From positions 1 through 55,637 of the forward strand of contig BBXU01001711.1 of NCBI GenBank assembly GCA_001598975.1: a DNA stretch of 55,637 nucleotides, written 5' to 3'. A program made the position numbers and the translations under genes. Position 1 is the first letter of the stretch. The number at the start of each line of letters is the position of its first letter. Origin of the DNA: Parachlorella kessleri (Eukaryota; Chlorophyta; Trebouxiophyceae; Chlorellales; Chlorellaceae). Below the pieces are notes generated by a model. That model made no database searches. It was not told where the DNA came from and was given only the letters and a program-made list of their open reading frames with translations. Shown here in pieces: positions 39,105 through 51,177 of this stretch.

Positions 39105-42100
39105 TCACTGTTGCCGGGCGGCCAGGAGCACCTCCTGCAAGCACAGTTCGAAAGGTATGCGTGAAGAGCTTAAAACCCAAAAGGCATACTCTGACGATGT
39201 TCTGGAGTTATGCAGCAAAGGGTGGCATTTTATGTAAGCAAACCAAGGAACCCCTCTGTATAGACTGGCTCACCTCATACTGCTGCGCAGCATTGTCCCA
39301 GCTCAAGTTCTGGTGCATGCAACGCAGCTGGATGTCCCTGCAAATGGATATAGGAGCTGCTACCAGTGACAAGTATGCAACAGCTGGGACATAACAGAGA
39401 AGAAGCTTGAGCTTGGAACTTGACTAGCACGCCATTGACCTACAGCAAGCACCATGTGGTGCCCTGGGTAGGAGACATTGCCCTCATGGGGCATATGCTC
39501 CCCTGATAAAGCCTGGTGACGCGTTGGGACAGAAACACGGGTGGCTTGACCCCGGTGATCGTGTCTATGCTTGACAAATGCCTTGCAGGAAGCGCACCTG
39601 AACGAGTCTTGATACTGTCTGTAGGTATACATTGCATCTCCCATGGCTCTCCGGAAAGCTGCTGCCGTGGGGTGGTTGAAGCTCCAGCCTGCCACAGACA
39701 GCAGACCAAGGCCTGAGTAAAACGTGATGTGCGACGTTAAGTTCAGGCATCAAGGATGCAAGCAGCGCTGCAGTACCTTTCCCTCACCGAGGAAGCGCCA
39801 CCATTCACACTTGCTACGCTCTCTGAGATTAAGATGGAACACGCGTGACTACATTGGGTCAGGGAGCACTTTGGCGGGTGCCAGCTGCGTCAGTTAGCAG
39901 AGTCGGACTAAGGAACCAATTAATTAGCGCGAAAACTTTGCAACTTGATTAGAAGGTCCATGGGAGGGGTGGGTGGCCTCCTCATGTCTGCTCCTTGCCT
40001 GTGCCGGTGTTTTGGTAAGGGTTGAAGGGCTTGACTGTGTCTGCAAGGCCGCCCACGGCATGCACGACAGGCGGCGTCCCATAGGCCATGGCATACAGCT
40101 GGTTCAGCCCGCATGGTTCGAAGCGGGAAGGCATCAGCAGCAGGTCCACACCTATGATTATGGCAAACAAACCGCAGGGCGACACCAGTTAGACGGCTTT
40201 GCCACTCATCTTGCGTGCATCTGCTAGGGTGATGCAGGCCACGCAGGTACAACTTATTGAGCCCCAGCTGTAGCTCATGCACTCGCCAAGAAGGGCAGCG
40301 GGCAGTGCGGATGACTGGCATTGGCCGCCCTCCTGCCTAGTGTGCTCGAGGCAGCCCAGGCTGGGCTGGCTGGCAGCGCACCTGCCGTGATCCTGTGTGC
40401 CAGCTTGACGGAGAAGCCCACCCAAGCACGGCACCTGTCGGGATGGCGCCGCTCCATGTCCCTGCAGAGGCATAGAAAGCCTGCCTCACTTCACCCGCCG
40501 GACAGTACCAGGAGGAACCAGATAATACCAACCCACCCATCAGGCCAAGCCAGCCAGAAGCACAGGACCTACCTCAGCGCCATTGAAAGGTGCTTCTGTC
40601 CTTTCTCCCCTAACAGGACAGGCCATGCCCCCTCCCTTAGGCTGCCTTCCTGAACACTGCTGCGGAACAAAAGCAACCACCTCAGCCCACCTCAGCGCTG
40701 CTTCCAGGTCCTCTCTGCCAGAGCCTAGCAGCACCAGCTGGGCGCCCTCGCCCATGAGCCAGTCATAGCTCTCCACAATCAGGTCCACCCCCTTCTGGGA
40801 GTCCAGGCGGCCAATGAAGCCCAGCAGAGGGGCATCAGGATCGACAGGCAGCCGCAGCTCCTGCAGGGGCAAGACTAACTAGATGACAGCATGTCTCCAT
40901 GCTTCTTGGGAGTCCAGGCGGCTAGCGAAGCGCTGCGAAGGGCCGCCAGGGTTGGCAGCCAGCCTCACATGCTGCTTCTTGCCAGGCAATGCGTAGGCAT
41001 GGTGATGCGGCAGACGAGGTTACGGCCCCAAACAAGGTGCTCTGGTCGAGGGTCGGCAAAAACTTAGAAGTGCAGCCCTCTGGCAGAGTGAACAATTGCA
41101 GTGCAGGGTGACAACAAGGTTCAAGCTCTAAGTAAACTTCTCCTTTGGCCGCCCACCCCACCTTTTGCAGCGCAGCCTTGCAGCGGGCCTTTCCTTCAGT
41201 CAGTGTGTTGACATCGTAGTTCGCATACCCATCCCGCCGCAAGTGGGGGTCGCTGGCCGGGTGCCACTCGGTGTAGTCAATGCCGTTGACAACACCTGAC
41301 TTGGACACTCACAGACTGGGAGTAAGCAGCATGTTTTTTTAACGGAAGAGCAAGGGTTCAAAACACCTAACTGGCACCTAGGCTGGTATACCATCCATAT
41401 GCCATGGTAGTCCTGGTCCATCAACAGAAGAGGTGCAAAACGCAGTGTGCCGGCCAAATCATGCCAGGCAGGCCTAGGTCTTGGCCAGCACCTGGCAGGG
41501 CATGCATTTCGCAAGTGTCTCACCAGTGAGCTTCCAAGACTGCTCCCGCATGATGCTGTCCAGCCCAAAGCCTTGCTCCTGCGTCTGGCACTCCCCCGCA
41601 TACCTGCAGCAGGGCCAGGGCTGGCAGTTTGCAGGCTAGGAGAAAGCCAGCCGCCTTGAAGCGCACCTGACCCTAGAAAAACCCCCCACGTCGCAAGAAG
41701 CAAGTCTCAGAGGTTAACATCAGACAGACAGGATACCAAAGCGTGCTTACTTATCATAAAAAGACCACATACCAAGTACTCAGGCCACGTAAGGCTCACT
41801 TGCCTGCTAGAGACTGCCACGATGCGGTTGGCTGTGATGGCCCCAGCCTTCATGATGTTCATGTGCTCCCCACCACTTGCATCCCACAGCCTGCGCATGG
41901 GTGCACATGTATAAGGAGTGCATTGTTGGTCACTGGAGTAGCACCCCTCTCCAGGGGTTGCAAGGGAGGAAGTGCCTTGCTAAGCCCCCCCTTCTCAAAA
42001 TAGAGATGCATTGACGGAGCTTGGCAACAGACGACACGTGCACTTGGCTGCAATTATCTTGTGGCTTGTCCATAAACGCTTGTGTGGTGCCGTGCCGGCG

Positions 42101-44082
42101 GTGTGTGAAAGTAACGGGAAGTGCCCAGCCCGCTGCTTCCCCACCTGAAGTGGTCCACATACTGCTCGGGAACCTCCAGCCAGCCCAGATCCTCCAGCGG
42201 CCCCCGCCCCTGGTGGGCGATGTTGTGCACAATGAGCAGGGAGCGGGCGTAGGACAGCTTGCCATGGTCACGGTAGTGAGCCTGTCACGGGCATGGAGGC
42301 ATACAGGCATGAGTGCAAGGCTTGCTATGTGACACATGCCACTAGCCAGAGCACCTCAAGGCTGAAGGGTGGGGTTGACTTCATTGAATTGTCACCCAGC
42401 AGCCCACAAAGTCTACAAGGCAGCTCTGCAAGGCCACTTCGACCTGCGATTGACCACCTAAAGCAGATGGCAGGAATGCCTGGCTGCTTGTGCTGAGCAT
42501 GCGGCTCCGGAGCCTATGTGTCATGTCTGGCTTGCCTGCAGATACACCGGCAGCAGCGAGGCATGCCAGTCGTTGGCCACAAACACCAGCTTGCTTTCTC
42601 CATAGGGTGCCCCTCCGCAGGCCACCTGCCAGTCCCACAAGTACAGTGATGTCAGTTCAACAATATCATTGTGCCTGCCATGCCGGGTAGCCAGCTGCGC
42701 AGCAAGGCTGTGAGAGAACAGGCGTAATGTACACCCCAGCATACGGTGGGGTGTAACAGCGCTAGGTTTGGCTATTGTCGCTGACAGGCGCGCACGAGCG
42801 AGGGCTGCGCACCTGCCAGGGCGCCTCCAGCGCTGCCTTGGCTAGCAGAGCGCAGCGGAAGAGCAGCTCATGGCGGGAGCCGCCATAGATCTCGCCTGCA
42901 GGAGGGAAGAGGTGGCCTTGCTGCTTAATTATGTTGCCTGGGAAAGGCAGGCTGTATCGAATTTCCGTCATCCTCCTTGACTGATCTTTTTCAGCATTGC
43001 AAGCCTTCTGCTCTACTCACTTGCTGGCCTGAGCATTCAGGCCATAGGTTACCAAGTGTTGCAGTCGAGGCAAGGGACAGTGTTGCAGCTGGCAAGCTCG
43101 CGGCGCCAACTCACGTCCCAGGCGGTGGTAGGCGGGGTGGTCAACAAAGCAGTAGTCAACCCCATCCTGGAAGGCATGGAAGTAGCCCACCTGCATTCAA
43201 AATCAGGAAGGAGCTGTGCAATGCATGCCTGTATTTCAGGGTTGCTCAATACTTAAAGCAGTGTGGGAGACATGAGACGGGATGAACCGCTGGCAAAGGG
43301 TGGATGCCTCACCTGCTCCCTGGGGATGGTGCCAGGCATGAGTGATTCAAAAGTCAGCGCAGGCCCAGGCATGCATACACACGGTCCTAGACAGGCCCCG
43401 AAAGCCTCCTTTGTTGCAATCGTGGCTGCCAGGCACACAACCACCCCATCAGGAACAGCTAGCTTGCCTCCTGGTTGGAGGTGAAGACACGCAAGCGCAA
43501 TCTGATGCCTGTCTCCCAAGCGTCCTCGTAGGGCTGGTACCGGGGAGCAACCACCATCACCCGGTGGCCCCGGGCTGCCAGCGCCTTTGGGAGGGCCTGC
43601 ATGACATCACCCAGGCCGCCTGCACAAGTAGGCAGCATGCAGGTCAGGTGGTCGAAGCCAAAACGCTGGCCAGTAACTGTGACAAGGACATGGCGGATGA
43701 CAGCCAGCGCCATGGAAAGCGCCTGGGCAGGAGCGCCACTCGCCGTTGCAAATGCGACACAGACTGCAGTAGCGGTGGCATGCATGGTTCAGTCCATCAA
43801 GCGAGAGCTTTTGTGACAAGCGGCTGCCTTGGGCTGTGCAACATGAATCAAGCGGCGCTGTCCAGGCTATTTAAGTCCCAACTGCGGCAGCCATGCTCAA
43901 AGACTGCATGCTCTAAGCACAAATGCAGGATCAGATCCCCTCGTAACCAGCACTGCCGCATTGGGGTTGCATAGTCAACAAGGCGCACACAATGAAGGGA
44001 AACATGCCAGCACCATTTGAACCCTTCGCACCTGTCTTTGACCAGGGCGCACACTCAGCGCCCACCATGATGATGTTCATGG
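39105..44082 (-). other. starch synthase II (GT5/GT1) catalytic module
   Basis: Transfers glucose from ADP-glucose to alpha-1,4-glucan ends. Motifs: [20 protein letters not shown] with the KTGG ADP-glucose site split by an intron at [213 protein letters not shown]. The HQGRGP..D.....P..Y.D.F insert and [13 protein letters not shown] point to SSII rather than SSI, SSIII or GBSS. Length (about 490 residues) is a full catalytic domain. Confidence 0.93.
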
Positions 44083-46316
44083 CATTGGGGTTGGGTGGCG
44101 GGGGCAGGGGCGGCTCTGGCACCTTGGGAACCTCCACCGGTGCAAGCCCCACCGCCGGCAGCTGCAATACTGCCACTAGCAGGCTGACTGCAGTAGGCGA
44201 CAGACGTTGTGTAGGAGGAGTCCCAAGCAGGCTCAACTCTTGAGCTTGCCCGGTGGGTGCCGCCAGCTGCTCTTGTGTTGCGGCCAGCAGGCTGCTAGCC
44301 ATCCCCAGCAGCTGAGGGATGTGTTGCTGGCAGGCTGCCCTGTAGCATGCCACAAGGGGAGCCAGCAGGGGCAGCTGCTGTGCCTGCTGGGGGCCCCTGG
44401 GCTCTGAGCCAGGAACCCGCCACCGCCACCAAGCAGCCACCAGGCAGCCAAGGATGGTGTGTGCACAGGCCGACAGGGCGCACGGCACCGCGGCCAGCGG
44501 GTGGCCAGGGAAGTGCAGGGCTGCTAGGAGGGCTGCCAGGGCGCTGTTACGCATGCCTAGTTGGAAAGCGTAGGTGCGGGCAGTTCTTTCGGGCAGCCCA
44601 AGCGCCCTGGAGCAGGCGGCGCCCAGCAGAAAGCCACCTGTACAGATCAGGGAGCGGGGGGTGAGCACCAACAGATGATGAGGTATGATTGAAGAAGCGA
44701 AGCAACCTTTGCTGTTCAGCAACAAAGGAGAGCCAAGCAGCAGCAGGGAAGCGGATGCAGTTCAACATGTTTGAAGAGCTTTGTATTAGCTAGGGCAGCA
44801 CCTCCTCTTTGCTGAGCAGAGTACTTTGCTCACCTGCATGCAGCAGCAGCACGGCTGCCACAACCTGTGGCCCCACTCGCAGCAGGATGTGGGCAGTGTT
44901 GGCCACATTACTCCCGGAGGTGCAAGTTACAAGGCCTACTGCTGACAGCGCAGAAAGCGGGCGCATCTTGGCCACAGCATGTGGGAAAGCTTCAGCTAGG
45001 GCCAACCCTGCTAATGCCGGCAGGAGGGTTACCTGCGAAGTGGCGATACACGCTCGCTTTTGACCTTGCGCCTGTCACAGAGTGCAATGTGACCTAGGGG
45101 CAATGGCGGCCAACTCAAAACACAGGCTCTGGGTGGATCCCCTGCATTTGCTTAAGCCAACCGTCCTAAAGTGTCTGTAGCTACACCAACCTGCAAGGTC
45201 GAGGTAATTAGGGGGCCCGCGGAAAGGGCTGCAAGCCTCCCCAGCAACAGCTGTGTTATCAGTGGGGTTGCCAGAAGTCCCAAGAGCATGCTCCCTGCAA
45301 GCTCAAAAGAGTAGATCATACACAAACCGTCAACGTTGAGAATGATGGCTGCCAATCTGGATAGTCCATATGGGACCCCGATGCAAGAAGCAGCCAATAT
45401 GAGGATATGTGCCTGTGTTTCCTCTGTGCAGGGAAACAACCTCTACCTGCTGTCATGACAAGGCTTAGTGTGACGTCAGCTCTGGCGAGGTATGTTGCGG
45501 CAACAGCTGTGCTGCCCCCGGAGCAGACGCCCACAAGGCACAGCCTGCAGGCAGCAAACAGCAGGCAGGTTCAACTCTGGCTTGTAGCTCAACAGCTATT
45601 TGATGCATGATCGCGGTGAGTTGCTCTTCATGGTGTTACAAGTGGCCGCGTACTTACCCAATAGCATAGCTCGAGGGCAAGCCAAGTAGTCGGCACAACA
45701 AAGCTGCCAGGAGAGGCATAACTGTATACTGCAGCGCCAATCCAGCGCAGATGCGGCGTGGTGTTGCTGCCACTCGCTTCAGGTCCTGCATTAATTTCAT
45801 TGGCACCACTGTTGCAAAGCAATGCATATGTGTATCTGCATGTGGGCGCTCGCACATCAATGCTTCACTTGCAGAGGGCGCTGGCCAACCCACCTCCAGG
45901 CTCAAGGAAAGGCCAATGAAGAACATCGATATGGACAAAGCCGAGGTGGCTGAGGCGGCATTGAACCATGCAAAGGCCGCTGGTCGAGCACACCCCAGAG
46001 CTGCAGCACCCAGCACCCAGGCCGGGAAGAAAGCCAGAAGGAACGCTGTCAGGAAGGTCAGCTGGTCCCACATGCCCTCTGCCACTGCTGATGCCGCACG
46101 GAGGGCGGGCTGCTCAGCCATATACTGCCTGCCTGGGGCCTCACCCCTGCTGCTGGCTGTTGTTGGGCCCTGGGCAGCATCCATGAAGGCCGCAGGGGCT
46201 GTTGGGCGCTCTGCCACCTTGCCCCAGGCCGTCTGGCGGTGCAGATGCCTCCTGCTGGGCGCCCTGGGTCTCAGGAGCAGTGTTCCACATCCCAGGAAAG
46301 ACTGGCTGCAGGGCAC
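39105..46316 (-). CDS. BASS-family transporter fused to starch synthase II
   Basis: Twenty exons in consistent phase encode exactly 994 codons plus stop: 45894-46316, 45658-45785, 45447-45544, 45191-45294, 44834-45032, 44032-44637, 43468-43619, 43115-43190, 42813-42895, 42536-42625, 42145-42281, 41804-41890, 41524-41603, 41162-41295, 40691-40860, 40382-40461, 39999-40151, 39598-39688, 39274-39337 and 39105-39134. Residues 1-75 form an Arg/Ser-rich transit-type leader. About 80-391 form a bile acid:sodium symporter (BASS) transporter, 392-503 a Pro/Gln/Leu-rich linker, and 504-994 a GT5 starch synthase II. Exon 6 (606 bp) holds transporter end, linker and GT5 start with no stop. The introns after 43468, 42536, 41804 and 39999 have GC donors. 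If translated as drawn, the starch synthase would be tethered to a plastid membrane. An internal Met ([13 protein letters not shown]) at about residue 430 could instead start a separate synthase. Confidence 0.75.
44411..46316 (-). other. BASS transporter module (bile acid:sodium symporter fold)
   Basis: Hydrophobic helices appear in family order: [171 protein letters not shown] and [20 protein letters not shown]. The CSGGS..A..Y.A..DV..S block and the R.....GM.NS..A....HF...LAAVP block are the two conserved BASS signatures. Plastid BASS proteins carry pyruvate, glycolate and other organic acids with sodium or protons; the substrate here is not predictable. Confidence 0.85.
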
Positions 46317-47174
46317 CGCAAGCTCTACTTATATCGGACCCAACTGTACTGTCAGTTTTGTCACTCAGTGATGGTACCTGCCGGCTACATGTATGCAGAT
46401 GGGGATGCCAGGAGTGCGGTGTGTCTGTTACAGTCCTCACCTGCCCAGCGGGGTGGTTGAGCATCCCCGAGTCATTGGGTGCACCATGGCCGTCTAGTCA
46501 CAGCCTCTGCAGCGATGTTAGTGTTAGGGGCCGCCCTGGGAGTTTTCTCGATGGTATTGTGTCCTACACAAAGAGTACATCGCTGTGAACTGTGGTGAGA
46601 TTGCTCTACCGTAAGTGCGTGGTTTTGGCTTTTCAAACATTCTGCCACCGTGGCACTGCTCGTAGCACTGCCCCGTAGGAGGGTATCATGTTCAAGCATG
46701 TGGCTTCATAAATACTGAAAGCACAGAAAGAAGGTTTTTCGAGTTCTGGTACACCTTGTAAACGTGCTGCATGCACTGGATCATCAATGCAGGCATCATC
46801 TTTTACCAAGAGGTTGGGATGACCGTTTTACGGGGAGGCAATTTAGAAGCTTACAGTCTAGTCGAGATGTTAGTTTGTATGAAAGAGCTTATCGCATGGC
46901 GGTCGACGACATCACGTCACACAAATCATAAGCGCAGCATGAGCCCAGCAGATCTACCCGAATAAATATTCATCAGCCAGCTAGCTCCAGCTGCATCCTC
47001 GGCGTCAAGCGAGAACAGCTCTCACAATTGCCTTTATATTCAGCTGTCTGTTTCTGTGAAATTGTCGTGGGAGTTGCAGCGCCCATGCTGCTTGCTTGTC
47101 GGTGACTGGGCTGAGACGCAGGGAGCACCGCCTATCGCTGCAGCTTGCTGTCAATTGCAAAGGAGGTGGCAGCG
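46317..47174. promoter_or_regulatory. divergent upstream region of BASS-SS and MYB
   Basis: 858 bp between the minus-strand BASS-SS start (46316) and the plus-strand MYB start (47175). AT-rich patches (AATAAATATTCATC near 46962, CATAAATACTG near 46707) could include core promoter elements. I see no coding region. Confidence 0.5.
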
Positions 47175-50169
47175 ATGGGCAGGGGGAGCGACGATTTCAA
47201 GAAGGGCGCATGGACGCCAGAGGTGCGCAACCTGTTATTCCCAGCTTCCTGGCCACGTTCACCAAGTGCAAAGAGCACAACGCAGCCTCACAGACTCCAA
47301 GCATGGCAGCACAGCTGCTTCGCTGGTCAGGGTGGATCACTTTGCAGCGACCAATGTCACCGACCAGCCTCGTGCCAGCACGCAGGAGGACGACCTGTTG
47401 CGGAGGTGCATAGAAGATTTTGGGGCCAAGAACTGGTCACAGATTGCCCTTCACATCAAGGGCCGCTCAGGAAAGAGCTGCCGCCTCAGGTCAGCGCAGT
47501 GATCAGCTCTTGCGCCAGGCAGTTGTAAACTGGGGACAGTTTACACTTGTGGCGGCCTCCTGGCTGTTCCGCAGTGCCGCTTGCAGCCATGGTGTGTTAA
47601 GAATTGAAGGGAAGCCGCTGCTCCTTGCTGCAAGGTGGTGCAACCAGCTGAACCCTGAGGTCAAGAAGGAGCCCTTCTCGCAGTGGGAGGATGCTGTCAT
47701 CATTTTGTCTCACAGGGAGCACGGCAACAAGTGGGCGAGTGAGTCTCATACACATGCATGCTGCTTTGAAGGAAAAAATTTCAGACACTTGAGCCTGCTC
47801 GGGTGCGCAGGGTCAGTACATGGATTTGCAGTCATTCTGTTACAACGCAAGCTCTTGCTGCCTTGCTGCAGTCATTGCCAAGCTGCTGCCTGGCCGAACT
47901 GATAACGCTGTCAAGAACCACTGGAACTCAACCCTCAAGCGCAAGCATCTAGGTAGGCTAGCTTGAAGGCTTGCAAAGATTTGTTTTCAGTGTGGGATAC
48001 ACAATCCACTAGCTGCCCTGTCTTGCTTGGGAGCACAGCTGCAGCACAGAAAATGAAAATGAGGGCTGGATAGGTGACCTGTATTCCTGTGTTCTGTCTA
48101 ACTGCAGCCGGCCAGCTGAACAATCGCTACCTCAAGCAGAAGGTGGACCTGCACTGGATGTTACAGAACCTGCCAGATACAGATGAGCCCTATGATGACA
48201 TGCCTCAGGTGACCCGTTCAATTGAGCAGGGGCACGCTGATAACATGTAACAGGCTTATAATCGCTAGATTTGATACCATGCATGTGCTGGGAAGGTTTG
48301 TTTCACTGTACCCTCGAAAGATTCGGAAATGACGTATAATGACTTTTTTCTTGCAGTACTATGGGGCAGTGCGAGCGTGCTCCAGCGCCGGCGCCTCAGG
48401 CAAGCGCAAGTCAGAAGTGCTCACAGGCCTACAGGGGGGAACAGCGATGGCAGCAGCAGCAGCACAGCCCAGCGACGGTGGTGGCAGCGGCATGATGACT
48501 CGTCGGCGCACTGAGGCAGTGAAAGGCAGTGGAACAGCAGGGAGCCAGGGAGGCAGTGAGGGTGAGGATGAGCTGGCAGGCATGCGGCGCCCCACACTGC
48601 AGGTGGGCTTGTACGGACACTAAGGTATTGGTGCTGTTATATATTTCTTTTTCTTTTTTGGAGCCCTGCAGATTCATTTCTCCTGAAGGCACCATAGTTG
48701 CATGTCTGTGTTCATTTATTTTTCTGGGTTAGCTGAGGCAAAGTGCCACAACAGACCACATGTCCGAAATGCCATTGCCAGCCATGGGTGTTCTCCTCTA
48801 TTCTGCCACAGGAGTCTATGGAGCTTCTCAACTCGCTGCCTAGTGCAGCTAAACAATGCCTGCTCGAAGCAGCAAGGTTGGCTGGGCCAGCCTTCAAGAA
48901 GAAGGGCATGCTGCCTGCGCAGGTGAGAGTCTCCATGCCTACAAAATGAGTACCTCATGCGCACTGCTTGCGCAAATGCCAGAAGTCAACTTACCAGCCT
49001 GCTTTTGCAAGGTTTATCTATTGCACTCTAGACACCATTTGAATGTCCCCTCACCTTGTTGTTCAGGGTATGCCAGCAGCAAGCAAGGAGGGAGCAGCTG
49101 GCGCAGCAGGCGGCATGTCAGGGCCAGGCAGCTTTGCTATCAGCGTGGATGCTTCAGGGCGTGAGCTGCCCTCTCTTGATGACCCCCTCATCACTACCCT
49201 GATAGTAGACCCAGCCATGGCTGCTCATGCCAGTGAAATGCACGGGATGGGTCCCCTGACTACTGGGCCAGTCATGGCACTACCACTCATACTTCAGGCC
49301 CAGCCGCTGCTGATGGCAGGCAATCTGGCAGGAGGAGCAGCAGCCGGAGCAGTTAGGTCAGGTGGTGCTGGGGAGCCAGCTGAGCCGGCCCACACCAGCA
49401 GCGGCTCTGACGGTGCGGTGGCAGCAGCGAATGGAGGAAGCCAGCTCGGGCATGGAGGGGCAGAGGTGGGCAGCAGCAGCGCTGATAAGGCACAGCTATT
49501 GGAGGTGATCAGGTAAGAGCTTGGTTGGTAGGGCAGAGGTTGGCTACTTTTGCCTTGCTGTAAGTGTCCTGTGTAGAACAGCTTACAAAGCTCACCTGTG
49601 ATATGCAACTGGTGTCGACATGCTCCCATAGTCTGGAACTATCAATCTCCTGTTTATCTTTACAGGAGGTTGGACGCTAATACCATATGCAGCCATGACC
49701 GCTCGGTTCTTCGAGCAGCCGTGCTAAACAGCAGTGCTAGCCAAGGGGGCCTTGGCACCAGCAGCAACTCACCAGCAGCGGAACCTGTGTGCCTTGCTAT
49801 CCGGAACCAGCACGAACAGCAGCAGCAGCAACAGGAGGCACAGCTGGCAGGATTGCTGTCACCAGTTGGTTTTAGCCCGGCGGCTGGCCCTGACCTGCAC
49901 TTGCACCAGCCTAGCAGCGGCGCCGGCGGCACCCCGCTGCTGCAAGCAGGAGCAGGCAGCGGCATGGTTGGTGGCCTCCCCAGCGACCTCCAGGGTATGT
50001 GTGTGCTTAGCACAGTTGATGCTGTGCTCGGCAGCTGGTTTCTTTCTCAATAACCACAGGTCCTCTTACCTGCATGATGGAAAATCTTAAGATGAGCATG
50101 GACACTGACACGTAAGCCAACATGTCAGTCTCAGTGTTACTCACGGACTGGTGCAGGCATCTTCACTAA
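47175..50169 (+). CDS. R2R3-MYB transcription factor
   Basis: Exons 47175-47222, 47386-47489, 47635-47738, 47872-47952, 48108-48208, 48357-48602, 48812-48922, 49067-49512, 49666-49994, 50060-50111 and 50157-50169 give 544 codons plus stop. Two MYB repeats lie at residues about 10-115. R2: [51 protein letters not shown]3: [48 protein letters not shown]. The regular Trp spacing and [17 protein letters not shown] are diagnostic of R2R3 proteins of the AtMYB44/70/73/77 type (subgroup 22). Downstream are Ala/Gly/Ser/Gln-rich, probably disordered, segments. The last two exons are uncertain: the model ends MDTDTHLH, but a neighbouring frame reads [20 protein letters not shown] follows at 50862. Confidence 0.9.
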
Positions 50170-51177
50170 CGATGACCCGCTGATGCAGTCGCTCCTTGAC
50201 TCTAAGTGAGTTTTCAAGGCTTCCTGTGGATGCGTTGTGGTTGCCAAGCCAGCCTGCTATTTGAGCAGTAGCATGCACCCTGCCGGTGACCAACCTGATG
50301 CTTGATAGCTACCCCTTGACTGCTAGAAGTCTGTCCACCCTGCAGGGATAGCCATTTCTTGGGTGGGTTGTCACCTCTCTCACCAGCTGAGAACCCACAT
50401 ACAGCTGGGGCAGCAGTGGGACTGCCGACAATGCCGTTTGATCATCATTCACACTGACCCATCAGGAGCGCAGCTAAGAGCGGGAATTGAGAGTGAGCTG
50501 ACTGAGCGGATGTACTGGACTGTTGGCCGCCTTACATAAGCTTGTGTGAAATCCTCTGCATGGGTGACCTTTGACGTTTATATCAGGATAATCGCTGAAC
50601 TCTGACTCTTCAAACTTGCAACTGCATGCTTTTGGTCTCATCGAAGCATATACTGCCTCAAGTGATGACTGCAGACAGTGAACTCAGAGGATTGGTAGCT
50701 GTATCTACTAGGGTTAGGTGCAGAGTGCTCAAGTGATGCTGCATTACAAAAACTTGGCAGTGAAGTAAGGGTCAGAAGCTCTGCCAAACAATTGGAGCTT
50801 TTGTTTTCCCTATGATATGTGTCAGCAGGCCAGCCAAGTGTGGCAAATTGTGCATGCTGCGTGTAACCATATGAAATTTGATGCGCTTTAGTCGTCTGTG
50901 TGCTGAGTTGGGGTCTCGTCAAGCTTTGGAGTGAAATGTATGCAAGTTGCACGCTTCAGTAAGGACCTGTCCATGTCGCTCTTAACCATGACGTACCAAG
51001 CCAAAAACCTGCTCCCAGCTTGTCTAACACTGCAACACGCTAGCTAGCCTCAAGTCAAACCTACAATGACAGGAGGAATGGGACAGAGCTGCCGGTACGC
51101 GCTCACACACACAGACCTCTGCCATGGAGTGTGAGCCCTGCTATGGCGCAGCCCTCTGCTACGCTGGGCTGCTCTGA
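50170..51177. other. overlapping 3' flanks of the convergent MYB and Ycf45-type genes
   Basis: TGTAA on the plus strand at 50862-50866 and TGTAA on the minus strand at 50744-50748 would give the two convergent transcripts an overlap of about 120 bp. No coding region is seen. Confidence 0.45.
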
